A stretch of DNA of 64,000 nucleotides from Fallopia convolvulus (taxonomy: Eukaryota > Streptophyta > Magnoliopsida > Caryophyllales > Polygonaceae). The DNA is taken from the NCBI GenBank assembly GCA_964016875.1, contig OZ024724.1, forward strand, positions 25,271,962-25,335,961, given 5' to 3'. Below the pieces are notes generated by a model, which worked only from the letters and a program-made list of their open reading frames with translations, had not been told where the DNA came from and did not search any database. The position numbers were made by a program, and so were the translations under genes. Below, in pieces: positions 43,330 to 54,454 of the stretch; within the stretch, counting starts at the first letter, position 1; each line of letters opens with the position of its first letter.

Positions 43330-44035
43330 GGGAACAATGCATGATTCATAGACAGTGGATGCTCGAACCATATGACCGGAAACAAGGATATCCTCATCTC
43401 ACTCCACACTCATGCCGAAGGAGACCATGTCTCATTTGGCAATAAAAACAAGGGAGAAGTAATTGGAAAGGGAGAAGTATTGCTAAATAGATCAATCAAA
43501 ATCAGCAATGTCAACTTGGTGAAAGATCTGAGATACAATCTCTTAAGTGTTGCCCAGATATGTGATCAAGGGAACAACGTTGTCACCTTCGACTCAGACG
43601 AATGCCTAGTCATCAACAAAAAGACCAACAAAGTGATTCTGAGAGGAAGAAGGCACAACAACGTTTATGTAGTAGATACAGAATTTGAACCACCAATGAA
43701 GCTGTGTCTTGCAAGTTCTCAAGATGACACGGAACTCTGGCATAGACGACTAGGACATGCAGGTGTAAATCAAATCCTGAAGCTTTATCTACAGGATCTG
43801 GTCATTGGTCTTCCACGAATCAATCTCGAAGGAGTCAAAATGTGTGAAGCATGTGTTCGAGGGAAATAGACCAGGAACTCCTTCAAACCCAAAAAGGTGG
43901 TGAGCACAACCAGGCCTTTAGAGCTAATTCACATGGATCTCTGTGGTCCCATGAGAACGGCTAGCTACGGTGGAAAAAGGTACATGTATGTTTTAATCGA
44001 TGATTTTTCAAGATTCACCTGGTTATTTTCTTGAA
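43330..44035 (+). pseudogene. Copia protease and N-terminal integrase (copia B)
   Basis: The protease site FIDSGCSNHMTGN lies at 43348-43386; the codon before it is TGA where the family has Trp (W-F-I-D-S-G), so G-to-A decay is likely. The pre-integrase zinc domain has LWHRRLGHAGVNQILKL and MCEACVRGK (HHCC). A TAG at 43867-43869 follows at once, in a position where Gln is plausible. The first catalytic Asp of integrase is in LELIHMDLCGPM. The frame ends near 44033 where one base is missing after FTWL; the following protein is in the next frame. Inactive. Confidence 0.87.
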
Positions 44036-44666
44036 GGCAAAATCACAAGCATTTGAAGAATTCGAACCCTTCATCAAAAGAACAAAAGTAAGCTTGGGAC
44101 TCAAACTGAAAGCAATCAGATCTGATCATGGAACTGAGTTTCAAAACTCTAAGTTCCTACACTTCTGCGAGAAAAATGGGATCTCTCACAATTTCTCAGC
44201 TCCTCGCACCCCTTAGCAAAATGGAGTGGTCGAGAGAAAGAACAGAACCCTGGAGGACATGGCCAGAACCATGATGATTGAAAGTGGAGTTCCTGAGTAC
44301 TTCTGGACTGAAGCCATCTCGACAACTACGTACATCTTGAACCGAGCCATGACAAGGCCCCTGATCAACAAAACGTCCTATGAGCTCATCAAAGGGAGAA
44401 AACCAAACATCTCACACTTGAGAACATTTGGTTGCACGTGCTTTGTTCACAACAATGGCAAAGACAACCTTGGCAAATTCGACCCCAGAAGCGATGAAGG
44501 GATCTTTCTAGGATACTCAGCACAAAGCAAGGCTTACAGGGTCCATAATAAGAGGACCAAGAAGATACAAGAAAGCATCCATGTCGTCTTCAACAAGAAA
44601 TCCGTAAAGATGGGAACAGAGACCCAAGGGAAGGGAACTCTGTTCAAGCTGGTAAGACAAGAAGAC

Positions 44667-44698
<32 letters not shown>

Positions 44699-46150
44699 GC
44701 CAAGGAAGAGGGATGAAGACTATCCAAGTGCAAGCAACATCCCACAACCAGGGAACAACGATGGAGATACAACCCTCACTGATCAAATTTCCCTCGAAGT
44801 TCCCTCCTCAGATGAATTACAAAACACATCCAACTCTCTTGTTCCCCAAGACAATACCCTGCCAGAATCAAGTATTCAGGGGGAACAAAGAGAGAACTTG
44901 CCAGAAATCTCTGAAGAAACCTCAAATGAAGAAGCTGAAGATGAGTGTTCCCATGACAAAGAAACAGCTACTGAAGATGATGCACATGCAAGGGAACCTG
45001 CTCATACAAGAAATTTTCAACAAAGGAAGGACCACCCCATTGAGAACATCATCACCCCTTATGATAAAGGTGTACAAACTCGTTCCTCTCTTAATAATTT
45101 TTGTGCATTTAACGCGTTTGTTTCAATGGTGGAACCCAAAAATATCAAAGAAGCTTTGAAGGACCCAGATTGGATTCAAGCTATGCAAGAGGTACTCCAC
45201 CAATTCGAGAGGAACAAAGTTTGGAAGCTAGTTCCTAGGCCCAAGAACAAGAACATCATAGGAACTCGATGGGTCTTTAGGAACAAGCTTGATGATACTG
45301 GGGCTGTAGCAAGGAACAAGGCTAGGCTAGTGGCACAAGGCTACAGGCAAGAGGAAGGAATCGACTACGATGAGACCTTCGCACCGGTTGCCAGGATCGA
45401 GGCCATCCGAGTTCTAATTGCCTATGCTGCTCACAAGGAATTCAAGCTTTATCAAATGGATGTGAAAACATCCTTCCTCAATGGACATCTCAAGGAAGAA
45501 GTATATGTAGCTCAACCCCCAGGATTCGAAGATGAGAAGCTACCCAACCATGTATACTTCCTGGAGAGGGCACTCTATGGACTCAAACAAGCTCCCCAAG
45601 CTTGGTATGACAGGTTTGCTCAATTCCTCTTGTCCCATGGATACCTTCGCGGTTCCATAGACAAGACTTTGTTTTTAAAGAAAGAGTCTAAAGACATTTT
45701 GATTGTGCAAGTATATGTTGATGACATTGTGTTTGGAGCAACTAACGAAACTCTTGTAGAGAAATTTAAGGACCTCATGAGCAGTGAGTTTGAGATGAGT
45801 CTCATTGGGGAACTCACGTTCTTCCTGGGACTTCAAATATCCCAAACCAAGGAGGGAACAAAGATTCATCAACAGAAATACATCAAGGAAATGCTTGTGA
45901 AGTATGGGATGGAACACTCCAAGCCCATTGACACTCCCATCTCACCAAATTCAAGGCTCAATGCAGATGAAACAGGTATTAGTGTGGACCAACGGAACTA
46001 TCGAGGTATGATCGGGTCCCTTCTCTACTTAACAGCTAGTAGACCTGATATCATGTTCTCCGTATGTCTTTGTGCACGTTTTCAAGCTAACCCTATGGAA
46101 TCACACCTGAAAGAGGTGAGAGAATTTTCAGGTATCTCAAAGGGAACGAT
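44031..46150 (+). pseudogene. Copia integrase core and reverse transcriptase (copia B)
   Basis: Integrase: second Asp in AIRSDHGTEFQNSKF, then, after a TAG at 44214-44216 in APRTP*QNG, the Glu in GVVERKNRTLEDMARTM. The linker has an acidic run from a (GAT)n microsatellite (44667-44697) and Ser/Glu-rich sequence. RT (from about 45150): WKLVPRPKNKNIIGTRWVFRNK, VAQGYRQEEGIDYDETFAPVA, LYQMDVKTSFLNGHL, ALYGLKQAPQAWYDRF and the catalytic VYVDDIVFG. The frame is lost near 46120 where one base is missing, in KEVREFSGIS. From 44226 the RT part is otherwise open for 600 residues, the best preserved part of the element. Confidence 0.92.
44667..44697 (+). repeat. (GAT)n microsatellite inside copia pol
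   Basis: About ten GAT units encode an acidic Asp run between integrase and RT. It does not break the frame. Confidence 0.95.
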
Positions 46151-46657
46151 AACTTGTGCCTCTGGTATCCAAGGAACAATTCCCTTGAGCTCATTGCATA
46201 CACAGATGCGGACTTTGCAGGGCACCTGGTTGATAGAAAGAGCACATCTGGAATGGCCCAGTTCCTAGGGTCATGCTTAGTTTCATGGGGATCTAAAAAA
46301 CAAAACTCAGTGGCACTCTCCACAGATGAAGCAGAATATGTGGCTGTCGCATCTTGTTATTCCCAAGTTCTATGGCTTAAGTCACAACTCCAGGATTACG
46401 GTATGTCTTTTGGCCCAGTTCCCATATTATGTGATAACACTAGCGCCATAAACATTTCCAAAAATCCTGTGCATCATTCTAGAACTAAGCATATTGATAT
46501 AAAGCATCACTTTCTACGTGACAATGTTGAAAATGGGAACATCTCGATGGAACACTATAGAACTGAAGAGCAAATTGCGGACATTCTCACCAAAGCTTTA
46601 GACAGACGTCCCTACCAGCGTTTTCGAATGCTTCTAGGGATGATAACTCTAAACTAA
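46140..46657 (+). pseudogene. Copia RNase H (copia B)
   Basis: Follows the RT after a one-base frame change. Motifs: LIAYTDADFAGHLVDRKSTSG (first catalytic Asp), SKKQNSVALSTDEAEYVA (Glu), LCDNTSAI (Asp) and HIDIKHHFLRD near the end, then EQIADILTKALDR. The catalytic residues are all present. It degrades RNA in the RNA-DNA hybrid. It stops at a TAA after MITLN, the end of pol. Confidence 0.92.
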
Positions 46658-47423
46658 ACAAGTCCATGTTTGTCTCTCCCTCAATGCCTGACTAGTTTAT
46701 ACAAGATTGCATGCTAGGGAACTTGGACATATTGCTTTCACTATGCCATGATTACTAGTCTAAAGATAAATGTGTACAAAGGAACTCTATTTCTTTTGGC
46801 CCAAAATGATCAACCAGAGTTCCCCTTATCCCTCTTTACAAGCCACTATGACGGTTGATCATATAACCAACCCTAAGCTAGGGACCAGACAAACGCGTCT
46901 CATGAGCCAAAATACTTCCTTTATCGAGTCAAAAATTGTCTGGTTCCCTTTGAGTACCCTAGCCCCACAAAAGGATGAGTGTGAAGTTCCCTTCACCACT
47001 TCACCCTCCCTGACCTTGACAAGATCATGGGAACTGATACATACTAGCAAGGGAACGCTGACTCATCTTCAAAGAAGAACCGTCACTTGGGAAACGGACT
47101 TTTGTGTCAGAATCTCTGAAGCGCTATGGGCCAAGTATTCAAAATTTAAAAAGGACATCCCAAGAGATCGTGACGCGCGTCCAGAAGCATGCTATGGAAG
47201 TTGAAACAATGCCCCACGTTCATTGGACGACGGTTATCGAGGTTTTCCACTTCCCTGTCTACCCCTCGCCCCCTCTCTCCTTTAAACCCTCATTTGCCAT
47301 TTTGGGGATCTTATTTCATCTTCCACCTCTGTCATTCGTCTTCTCCACATCCCTTTCACTCTCTTTTTCAAGAAAACTCCAAAACCTCCCAAACCCTTAC
47401 AAAAATGGCCCCTCAACACACCT
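46658..47423 (+). other. Spacer between pol and ORF3 of copia B
   Basis: About 770 bp. A frame at 46770-47204 is open but has no family resemblance and lacks support. The last 200 bp are C/T-rich, leader-like. Confidence 0.5.
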
Positions 47424-49723
47424 TTGCCCAGATCAAAAATGGCCCCTCGCATCCTCTTCACCTCTCAACTACGAGAGATAGAACAAGAACCAGACCCAAC
47501 CATGAAGGATGTTCTTATCCAAGGGCTCTACAACCAAGTTAGCCCCTTCTTGCCCCCTCCTCCTCCGACCGACGACACTGTCGCCTGGACGTCTTCTTCT
47601 TCCGAATCCCTTCCTTCTCCTTCAACCACCAACACCTCCTCCGGAGTTGTCATCGTTGACAATTTCGGAGACGCTCGCCCTTCCATTAGTGAAAAACCCC
47701 GAAAATCCAAACACCGCCATTCCTCCAAACGACGCCACTCCTCCAAAGACCCCTCAAAACCCAAAAAATCCAAAGATTCCCACGATCCCTCCAAATCCAA
47801 AAAACGCAAACATTCTGAGGTCTCTGAATTCTCGGAGCCCAGAAAGAAGGCTTTCTTCAAGTTTGAGGACTACCTGAACTGCTCCAAGGAGAGTTCCTGT
47901 GCTCCCAAACCTCCTTTCCCTTTCCCTTCCGACGATGGGACCTCTCAACCCCAAAGTCTACTCCCCTCTTCCTCCTTCCTCCCTCCTCTTCTAACCGAGG
48001 GACCTCCCAAACCTCCTCCCACAAAACAACAAACTCCTCCACCACCACCTCATTCCGTTCCCACAACAACGGGAACTCCAACTCCACCACCTCACAAAAC
48101 TCCCTCTCCCCCTTCCTCACCAAAACACACCTCCACCTCTCCCATTCCTACCTCGGGGATCTCTACTCCCCAGGTTACCAAAACCATTCCTCCCCCTTCT
48201 ACCCAACTCTCCACTCCCCTTCCTTCTTCTCTTCCTTCTTCCACCACATCCCCACCACCACCAAACTCCCCTCTCCCTCACCATCCAAAACTACCGTCGC
48301 TCTCACCTCAGACGACGACGATCTCCCTCTCTCCGTGGTCATAGGCAAAATGACCAAGGACCCTCCTCCTATCATAATGGGAACTGTGGAGGAGGAGGCC
48401 CAGCTCAAGGAAATCGAAGAAGAGCTCAACCAGGATCCCTCTGAGCACACAGTCTCCCAAGGGACAAAGTCCTCAGAAAAGGTGGCTCCTGAAGAGCCCA
48501 CGGAGAGAAGGGACCCCGCACCAGCTGGTGGTGTTGGGGCAACAACAAGTCATCCTGAAGATGACGCGGCGGGCTCAAGCTGGAGCACCTCCGAGGAAAA
48601 AGGGACCTCCCAAGATGAGGTCGAGGAAGAAGAACAAGCTCCAGCTGCTAAGGAGCAAGCACGGATCCCAACACCTGGACACCAAATGGTGGTGTCCACG
48701 AGTTCCCAACCGCCAAGGGACCGCGTGCTCATGATCGAAGCGGTTGCACCTCCTCAGCTGAAAGGACCTCGAACGGTCTCTAGGGGGAACACGTCAAGGA
48801 GCACCACAAAGAAGGGAAAGGGGACCTCTTCTACAAAGCATCCAGTGGATGAACGCCGAAAGCTCCTCCCTCCACTCATCATCAGTGAGGACGTGTTAGT
48901 TGACAACGGCTTAGGGGAACTGTGAGACCTGATCAAGGCCCAGGGCTGGGAGAACCTGTGCAAAGACACTGTGAGCGTTGATCCCTCGCAAGTGCGTCAA
49001 TTCTACAACAACTTCACTATCACCAACGACTGCACTCAGGGAACTCTCTCCCATGAAGGCGACGAGTTTATTTTCACAACGTCGACAATCCGCCTTCAGC
49101 TCCAGGTCCCAGGTCAAGGGCTCAATGAATTGCCCAACAAGCTTTGGGGAGGCTTCAATAGCGCCGAAGTGTACAACACCATCTTTGAGGGTCGGGTTCC
49201 CTCCAAAGTTCCCTCGACGCACCATCTCTCCCTGGTCGCCAAGCTTGCTCACCAATTCATCATCAATGTGGTGATCCCTCGCCAGGAGAAGCGTCTGGTC
49301 GTCAACATCCCTGATGCCATCATCCTCTATCACTTCCTCCTCAAGAAGCCCATCAACCTTCCCAGAATTATCCTTGGGCACATGGAGAAGTGCATGGCGT
49401 CAAAGTCCCATTCCCTTCCCTATTCTGGGCTGATAAAGAAGCTCCTACAAAAAGAGGGTCTCTACGACGCCTCTAAGGACGAAATCGAGCTTGGAAGGGA
49501 ACTGGACATTTCAGTTGTCCAGAAGATGAGGCACTCTGAGCCTGTAGAGGAAGCGGCTCAACTGGAGTCTGGTGAACAAGAGGGGAACTCTCAAGTGTTG
49601 CTACGCATTGCCAACACCCTCGACCAGATTGCCAAGGACCAAGCAGCGTTGGCCAGAGGACAAGAAAAGCTTACCCAAGTCCTTACGCGCCTCTGTGACG
49701 CCCTGTTCCCTCAATACCCATGA
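47424..49723 (+). pseudogene. Copia third ORF ('envelope-like'), one frameshift and one stop
   Basis: Up to 48344 the protein is Ser/Lys/His-rich (KHRHSSKRRHSSKD repeats, likely nuclear-localising) and then extremely Pro/Thr/Ser-rich. A frame change near 48335 leads to a Glu-rich segment (48335-48925), interrupted by TGA at 48923-48925 (Leu-*-Asp). The same frame continues, with SVDPSQVRQFYNNFTI, through a domain that recalls the 'putative plant transposon protein' family (AKLAHQFIINVVIPRQEKR, HSLPYSGLIKKLL), to a C-terminal coiled segment (IANTLDQIAKDQAALARGQ) and a stop at 49723. The domain is shared with copia A. No signal peptide or membrane helix is evident, so a true envelope role is unsupported. 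Confidence 0.82.
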
Positions 49724-50113
49724 TCTCTCCCTTCTTTTTCCCTTAATCGAAAAATGACAACAAATTGTACTTGAGTTCCCATTGTATATATTTTCTTAAG
49801 TAATCAAATGGTCTTTATTCTGATTGCGTGTTCCCTTCTTCCTTATTATTGCTTTGCTTGTTTTCGATGATGTCAAAAGGGGGAAAGACAAAAAATGCGA
49901 GATGAGTTAAAAGTTTAAGTTATCACAGACCACGCATAAGCTAAGGGGGAACAATTGCATAAAAAGCTTAATAAGAACTATGTGTCTCACCAGTAGTGGT
50001 TCCCTAAATCTAAGTGTTTCACTAAAAGTGACTTCCCAAAATCATACTTTGGAACTCATCAGCATATCATTCAATGAAATACTTGCATATTTTGTGATGG
50101 GTTTGTCATCATC
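49724..50113 (+). other. 3' untranslated region of copia B with an upstream PPT-like tract
   Basis: Non-coding. AAAAGGGGGAAAG at 49874-49886 after GATGATGTC repeats the layout of copia A (5500-5511). Confidence 0.65.
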
Positions 50114-50127
50114 AAAAAAGGGGGAAA
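50114..50127 (+). other. Polypurine tract, copia B
   Basis: AAAAAAGGGGGAAA next to the 3' LTR start at 50129; the same TCATCATC lies before it as in copia A. Confidence 0.88.
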
Positions 50128-50128
50128 T

Positions 50129-52030
50129 TGTTGGGATGTTGATTGGGACCTCTAGTTCTAAACAACGGATCAACGATGTAATCCTCTTAAGTTTTGATAA
50201 TGACAAACACCATAGGGAACTAATGTGGTTTGCTCGAGTATTTCTAAGGAACGCACGTATGAATGACCAAAAGTCACTGCATGCCACAATGCAGAGTTTC
50301 TATTAAGGGAACTCTGAAGAGGAAAGTTCCCATGAAGTGGGAACTCCATTAAGAGAACACAAGCTTACAACGATGAAGAGTTTCCATCAAGGGAACTCTG
50401 AAGAAGACAGTTCCAATGACATGGGAACTCACATGTGAGGACAACGACCGTTCAGCGCAGATCGCGGAACAGTCTGAGGATCAGACTGTCACGCTTCATC
50501 CAATGGTCCGATTGATCCAAGAAGTTGACCTAGTTCAAACCAAAGTCACATGTGAAGAAAGTACAACTTGGGCATCAAGCAAAGGCAATTTTGGACACAA
50601 ACGAAAGATGCGACTGCCCAAGCTCACCTAGACTATTGTTGGAACAGTGTTAGGGAACTAACACTGGAACAATGGTTTCTCCATTCGAGCAATCAAAGTT
50701 TTGATAATGATAAACAAATGGAACTAATTCCCTATATAAAGTGATCTCAGGAAAGATAGCAAGTTTACAGGAAAAGCAAAGGGAAACTTTCCCCGTGGCA
50801 AGTAATTTACAGGACAAGAAAGACATTTCACTATTGTCTTGGGCGGCAAGCCAAAACTCCGAATGAATAGAGATGAAGAAGGGTACGCTAGTCTTTTTGA
50901 ATAGTGGCATACTCCCCAAGACAAGAAGGGCAAAGGCGTCAGAACCAAAGATGGAAACTTTATAAATAGTATGCGACGCCGCTAGGTCTAATCAAGCTCT
51001 CGCACACAAGAAAACCAGATCTACAAAAGGAAAGAAAGAGATCGAGAGCCCGAGCTGATTCAGTGAAGATATTCAATCCAGAAGTTCAAGGAAGGAAGTA
51101 TCAAGTGATGAAGACTGCGTGAAGATCTTCATCAGCTTGAAGAAGGTGGTTCTTGTGCTAAAGGGAACTGCACAGGAACGTGAAGGTTCACTCTCTATAT
51201 TCATTTGTGTTTAGATCTAGGAACTACTATGTCTTAGTCTTTAGTATTGTTTGTGAGTGGGATTGCAAACAATAGAGAAGTTCGACTTTGTATTGTGGAA
51301 CCTGAGATATATCAATAGAATATAGTACGTGTTCAAAATCCTCCAAGGGAGGTAGAGGTTTACTCTTTAGCTAGTTGGATAAAGAGGTTCCTCTATAAAG
51401 GAACTGTGTCCCTGTCTTAAATTCCTGTTTAGTCTTGACAGTCTTGTTCTATATTATTCCGCTGCGTAAGGGAACTGTCACTGGAACAGTTCCCGAATGT
51501 CTAGACTAACATCGATCCTACAACTATAAAGCCAATTGAATAGTACTCGGATAGAGTACTTCTCCCAGAACTCTCAAACACCCACATCTGAGAAAAAGAA
51601 AGAAAGGAAGAGAAGTCCCCGCCGGCGAGTGTGTGATCTCAACGACGGTGAAGCCGAAGTTCCCAAGGACAAGGGAACTGAGAAGTCGGTGTAAGGTCTG
51701 AATTAATTGTATTTTGCTGTTGTGAGCTTAGGAACTCAGTTGAGAGGATTTGCTAGTGTTGCTAGAGTTAGGAAGAACTCGTAGGAACAAAGAAGTGTGA
51801 ATCCGACTGTGTAACTAAGGAACAAAGCAATAAATATAAGTAAGTCATTCAAAATCCTCCAAGCGGAGGTAGAGGTTTACCCATACAACTAGTTGGTTGT
51901 AGTGGGGTTCCTCTATAAAGGAGCTGCGTTCTTTATTGTCTTTATTACTTGCGATTGTTTACTTCCGCTGCCTTGGGAACAGCTTAATTGCCAGTTCCCA
52001 AACTCTTTGCTAATCGTTTACGATCCAACA
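50129..52030 (+). repeat. 3' LTR of copia B, interrupted by a solo LTR
   Basis: Aligns with 40287-41322 in two pieces, 50129-50636 and 51528-52030, around a nested solo LTR. Differences from the 5' LTR are few (for example TGCTCGAG against TGTTCAAG, and the missing 25 bp), so the element is fairly young. Confidence 0.93.
50637..51522 (+). mobile_element. Solo LTR of a related copia element, nested in the copia B 3' LTR
   Basis: 886 bp from TGTTGGAACAGTG to CGATCCTACA, flanked by the duplication ACTAT (50632-50636 and 51523-51527), which is single copy in the 5' LTR as ATTAT. It shares the GGAACAATGG start region with copia A and the GAGGTAGAGGTTTA block with copia B, so it belongs to a sister subfamily. 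The internal part is gone, as expected after recombination between LTRs. Confidence 0.92.
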
Positions 52031-52035
52031 AACCT

Positions 52036-52393
52036 TTGTCTAGAAAATTTATGTGAGCTTAATTTCCAATCTGGCAATAATAGTGACCGTTTACATTCCT
52101 GACATAATTTTTATGACACGATGAAATTGTTATCATGTCTCTACGGTGATGTCACTATTGTCTAGGAAGTATCACCCTATAATGTCTCAATTATAAGAAT
52201 ATTATATAAAAAAATCAAATTTTGGCTTTGTATATTATAATTATGGAAAATGAATTTTATTATTGTCATTAATATAACCTTTTGTGTTATTATTAACTAT
52301 ATAACTATCATCATCATCATCCCGAATCAAGACAAATCATAAAGGCTTTGATGTTATATAATATGATTGGGTATACGAATGATTTTCTAAGTG

Positions 52394-52486
<93 letters not shown>

Positions 52487-53047
52487 GTGAGAATAAGAGA
52501 GATAATAATTCATCCTTATAATATAAATTATGTAACCTCAGTGTCACTAACATTGTGTTATAAGTCATTGCCATATTTATTGTATTAATTATAATGTTAA
52601 TAATATTTTTTGTGGAAATTTAACAACTCTATTTTTAAATAAAAATGTAATGAGAAGATGAGAAATAGTAGCTCATTCTTACGAATAATTAATAGTAATA
52701 TCAAAAATTTAAGTTGATAATGAAATATTTATAATTCAAATTAAAGTAATAATTATTGGTCTTTAGAACTTAAATGTACAAGTAATTTGTATTTTATATT
52801 TCTCCCTTCAATTGTAGATTTGTGAAGAAAATATTTTAAGAAAATCAACTTAAAATAGTTAAATCAAATAATATGAAGTTGTTATTATTATAAAAATAAC
52901 TAAAATAAAAATATCCAAAGTGAAATGTTAAGTTGATGGTTTAAAATTAAAAATGTTCCTATTTTCTTAATTTTAATATCTTAAAGAAACGGAAAAATAT
53001 AAATATATTGAACTAAAATTTATATAAAATTTGCACGGGTATAATCA
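52036..53047. other. AT-rich non-coding DNA ending in a Helitron 3' end
   Basis: No gene. Contains the (TAA)n repeat. The end, GCACGGGTATAATCACTAG before a T (to 53051), matches the Helitron 3' end seen at 12593 and 35090, but the left arm of the hairpin is missing and no 5' end could be paired. Confidence 0.45.
52394..52487. repeat. Trinucleotide microsatellite (ATA/TAA)n
   Basis: About 31 units with one substitution (AGT at 52441-52443 region). Confidence 0.95.
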
Positions 53048-53051
53048 CTAG
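53033..53051 (+). mobile_element. Helitron 3' terminus (fragment)
   Basis: GCACGGGTATAATCACTAG followed by T. Same spacing from GCACGGGT to CTAG as in the other Helitrons of the window. The partner arm of the hairpin is not present and the body cannot be delimited. Confidence 0.5.
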
Positions 53052-53098
53052 TAAAATAAAAAACACAACAAGAAATAACTTTAATATCAACTTTAAAC

Positions 53099-53484
53099 TA
53101 GGGTTGTCTAACGGGTCGACCCATTGACCCGTAAAAAATAAAGTCAACCCGTGACCCGACCCGTAACATGTAAAACGGGTTACGGGTTCGGTCACGGGTC
53201 GAAAAGGGTCAAAATTTCGACCCGTAAAATTGATCCATTTGACCCTTTTCGACTATTTTTGACCCATTTGACCCGTAAACTTTTATGTATTCCTCTAACT
53301 TACTATAAAAAGTAATTATTTTTTAATATTACGGGTCAACCCGTAACTCGACTGGTCAACCCGTAACCCGTAAACTAAAATACCCCGACCCGTTACCCGT
53401 AAACTAAAAAAATCTAACTCGTAACCAATAAATACGGGTAGATCGGATCGGATTACGGGTCAACCCACCCGTTGAACAACCCTA
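53099..53484. mobile_element. hAT-type MITE
   Basis: 386 bp with terminal repeats TAGGGTTGTCTAACGGGT and, at the other end, the complement of TAGGGTTGTTCAACGGGT. It is flanked by an exact 8-bp duplication CTTTAAAC (53091-53098, 53485-53492), the hAT hallmark. The inside is filled with ACGGGT/ACCCGT words in both orientations. No ORF. Confidence 0.93.
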
Positions 53485-53492
53485 CTTTAAAC

Positions 53493-54444
53493 CATCACTA
53501 ACTACTCAATTCTAATACCAAGTTTAATTCTCCATAAAATATTATGAGCGTCTACTAGCTTCTAAAACCAATTTAACTTGTTCATCAATCATTTTTTTAA
53601 AATAAAAAGGATGAATTTTAATGTAAGTCGAATGTGTTGAGGAAGAAGACGAAAGAGACACTTAAAAGAATGAGATAGAGATTAACATAAATAAACAAGG
53701 ATTCTCCCAATCTTGACTTCCATATGTACGAATGCATAACCATTTTTGGGAGGGAAATCACAAATGTATAAGCACGAAAATCAATATGTATTGTCATGTT
53801 CTTCACTGAGACACTGACCAATAGAAAAAACTAATTAAGGGTAGTATAAAACCAAATTTTCTTACTTAGTAGGAGTACGTATAAGTTGTTAAAGGACATG
53901 AAACTTAATTAAAAGTACTCATTCAAATTATAATTCTTATTTGCTTAGGTTAAAATCAAGTCTCGCTATTTTTTAATTTACTAGGTCGAGTTCGTCAACA
54001 AAAGCAAATGTACCTGACTTGTGATTCTTATTAATTAATTCACGAGTTTATTAATTAAATTACGGGTTCAAAATTTACCATTAATATTGGATTTTTCTGG
54101 TAAAAAATACATAACTAAAACTCTTAAATGAACTAAAATTAATTTTACGAATATTATAAGCACTCAGAACGCTTCTAGCACAATCTTTATAAAATGGTGG
54201 GAGAACTAAATTATGCTATAAAGGAGCGTTACCAACCCATGCATTCAAGAGCATTTATTGAGGACAGGAAAGACGTAATAGTCCTGGGCTCTGCTGGATG
54301 GTTGGTTCCTAGTCAATGTATTATTTCAACAATGTGTTGTTTCTTTCTCTGCCACGTACTTTCTGATTAAAGCTACAGTTGTTAGAAGTCAAAAATCAAA
54401 AGCGTGGATTCACAATGAAGTTTGTCTTTTTGTTTTTGAATTTT
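53493..54444. other. AT-rich non-coding DNA
   Basis: No supported gene. Nothing beyond short unrelated frames. Confidence 0.45.
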
Positions 54445-54454
54445 AGACCATATA

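Larger units (their letters stand above)
40287..52030 (+). mobile_element. SIRE/Maximus-like Ty1/copia retrotransposon, copy B (complete, defective)
   Basis: 11,744 bp including an 891-bp nested solo LTR plus its TSD. Ends TGTTGGGATG...CGATCCAACA, 5-bp duplication AACCT at 40282-40286 and 52031-52035, PBS TGGTATCAGAGC (initiator Met tRNA type) and PPT AAAAAAGGGGGAAAT. Order gag, protease, integrase, RT, RNase H is the copia order; a long third ORF follows, as in SIRE-type elements. Gag and pol are broken by several stops and frameshifts. It lies in AT-rich DNA and is not nested in a gene. Confidence 0.95.

Noticed and set aside
44517..44786. Minus-strand frame opposite copia pol
   Set aside because: It is the complement of the acidic (GAT)n linker, giving an Ile run; a shadow of the pol frame.
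46770..47204. 144-residue frame between copia pol and ORF3
   Set aside because: Open but without recognisable domain; the equivalent is not seen in copia A, so I left it as spacer.
52317..52588. Open frames on both strands with Leu or Ile runs
   Set aside because: They are translations of the TAA/ATA microsatellite.
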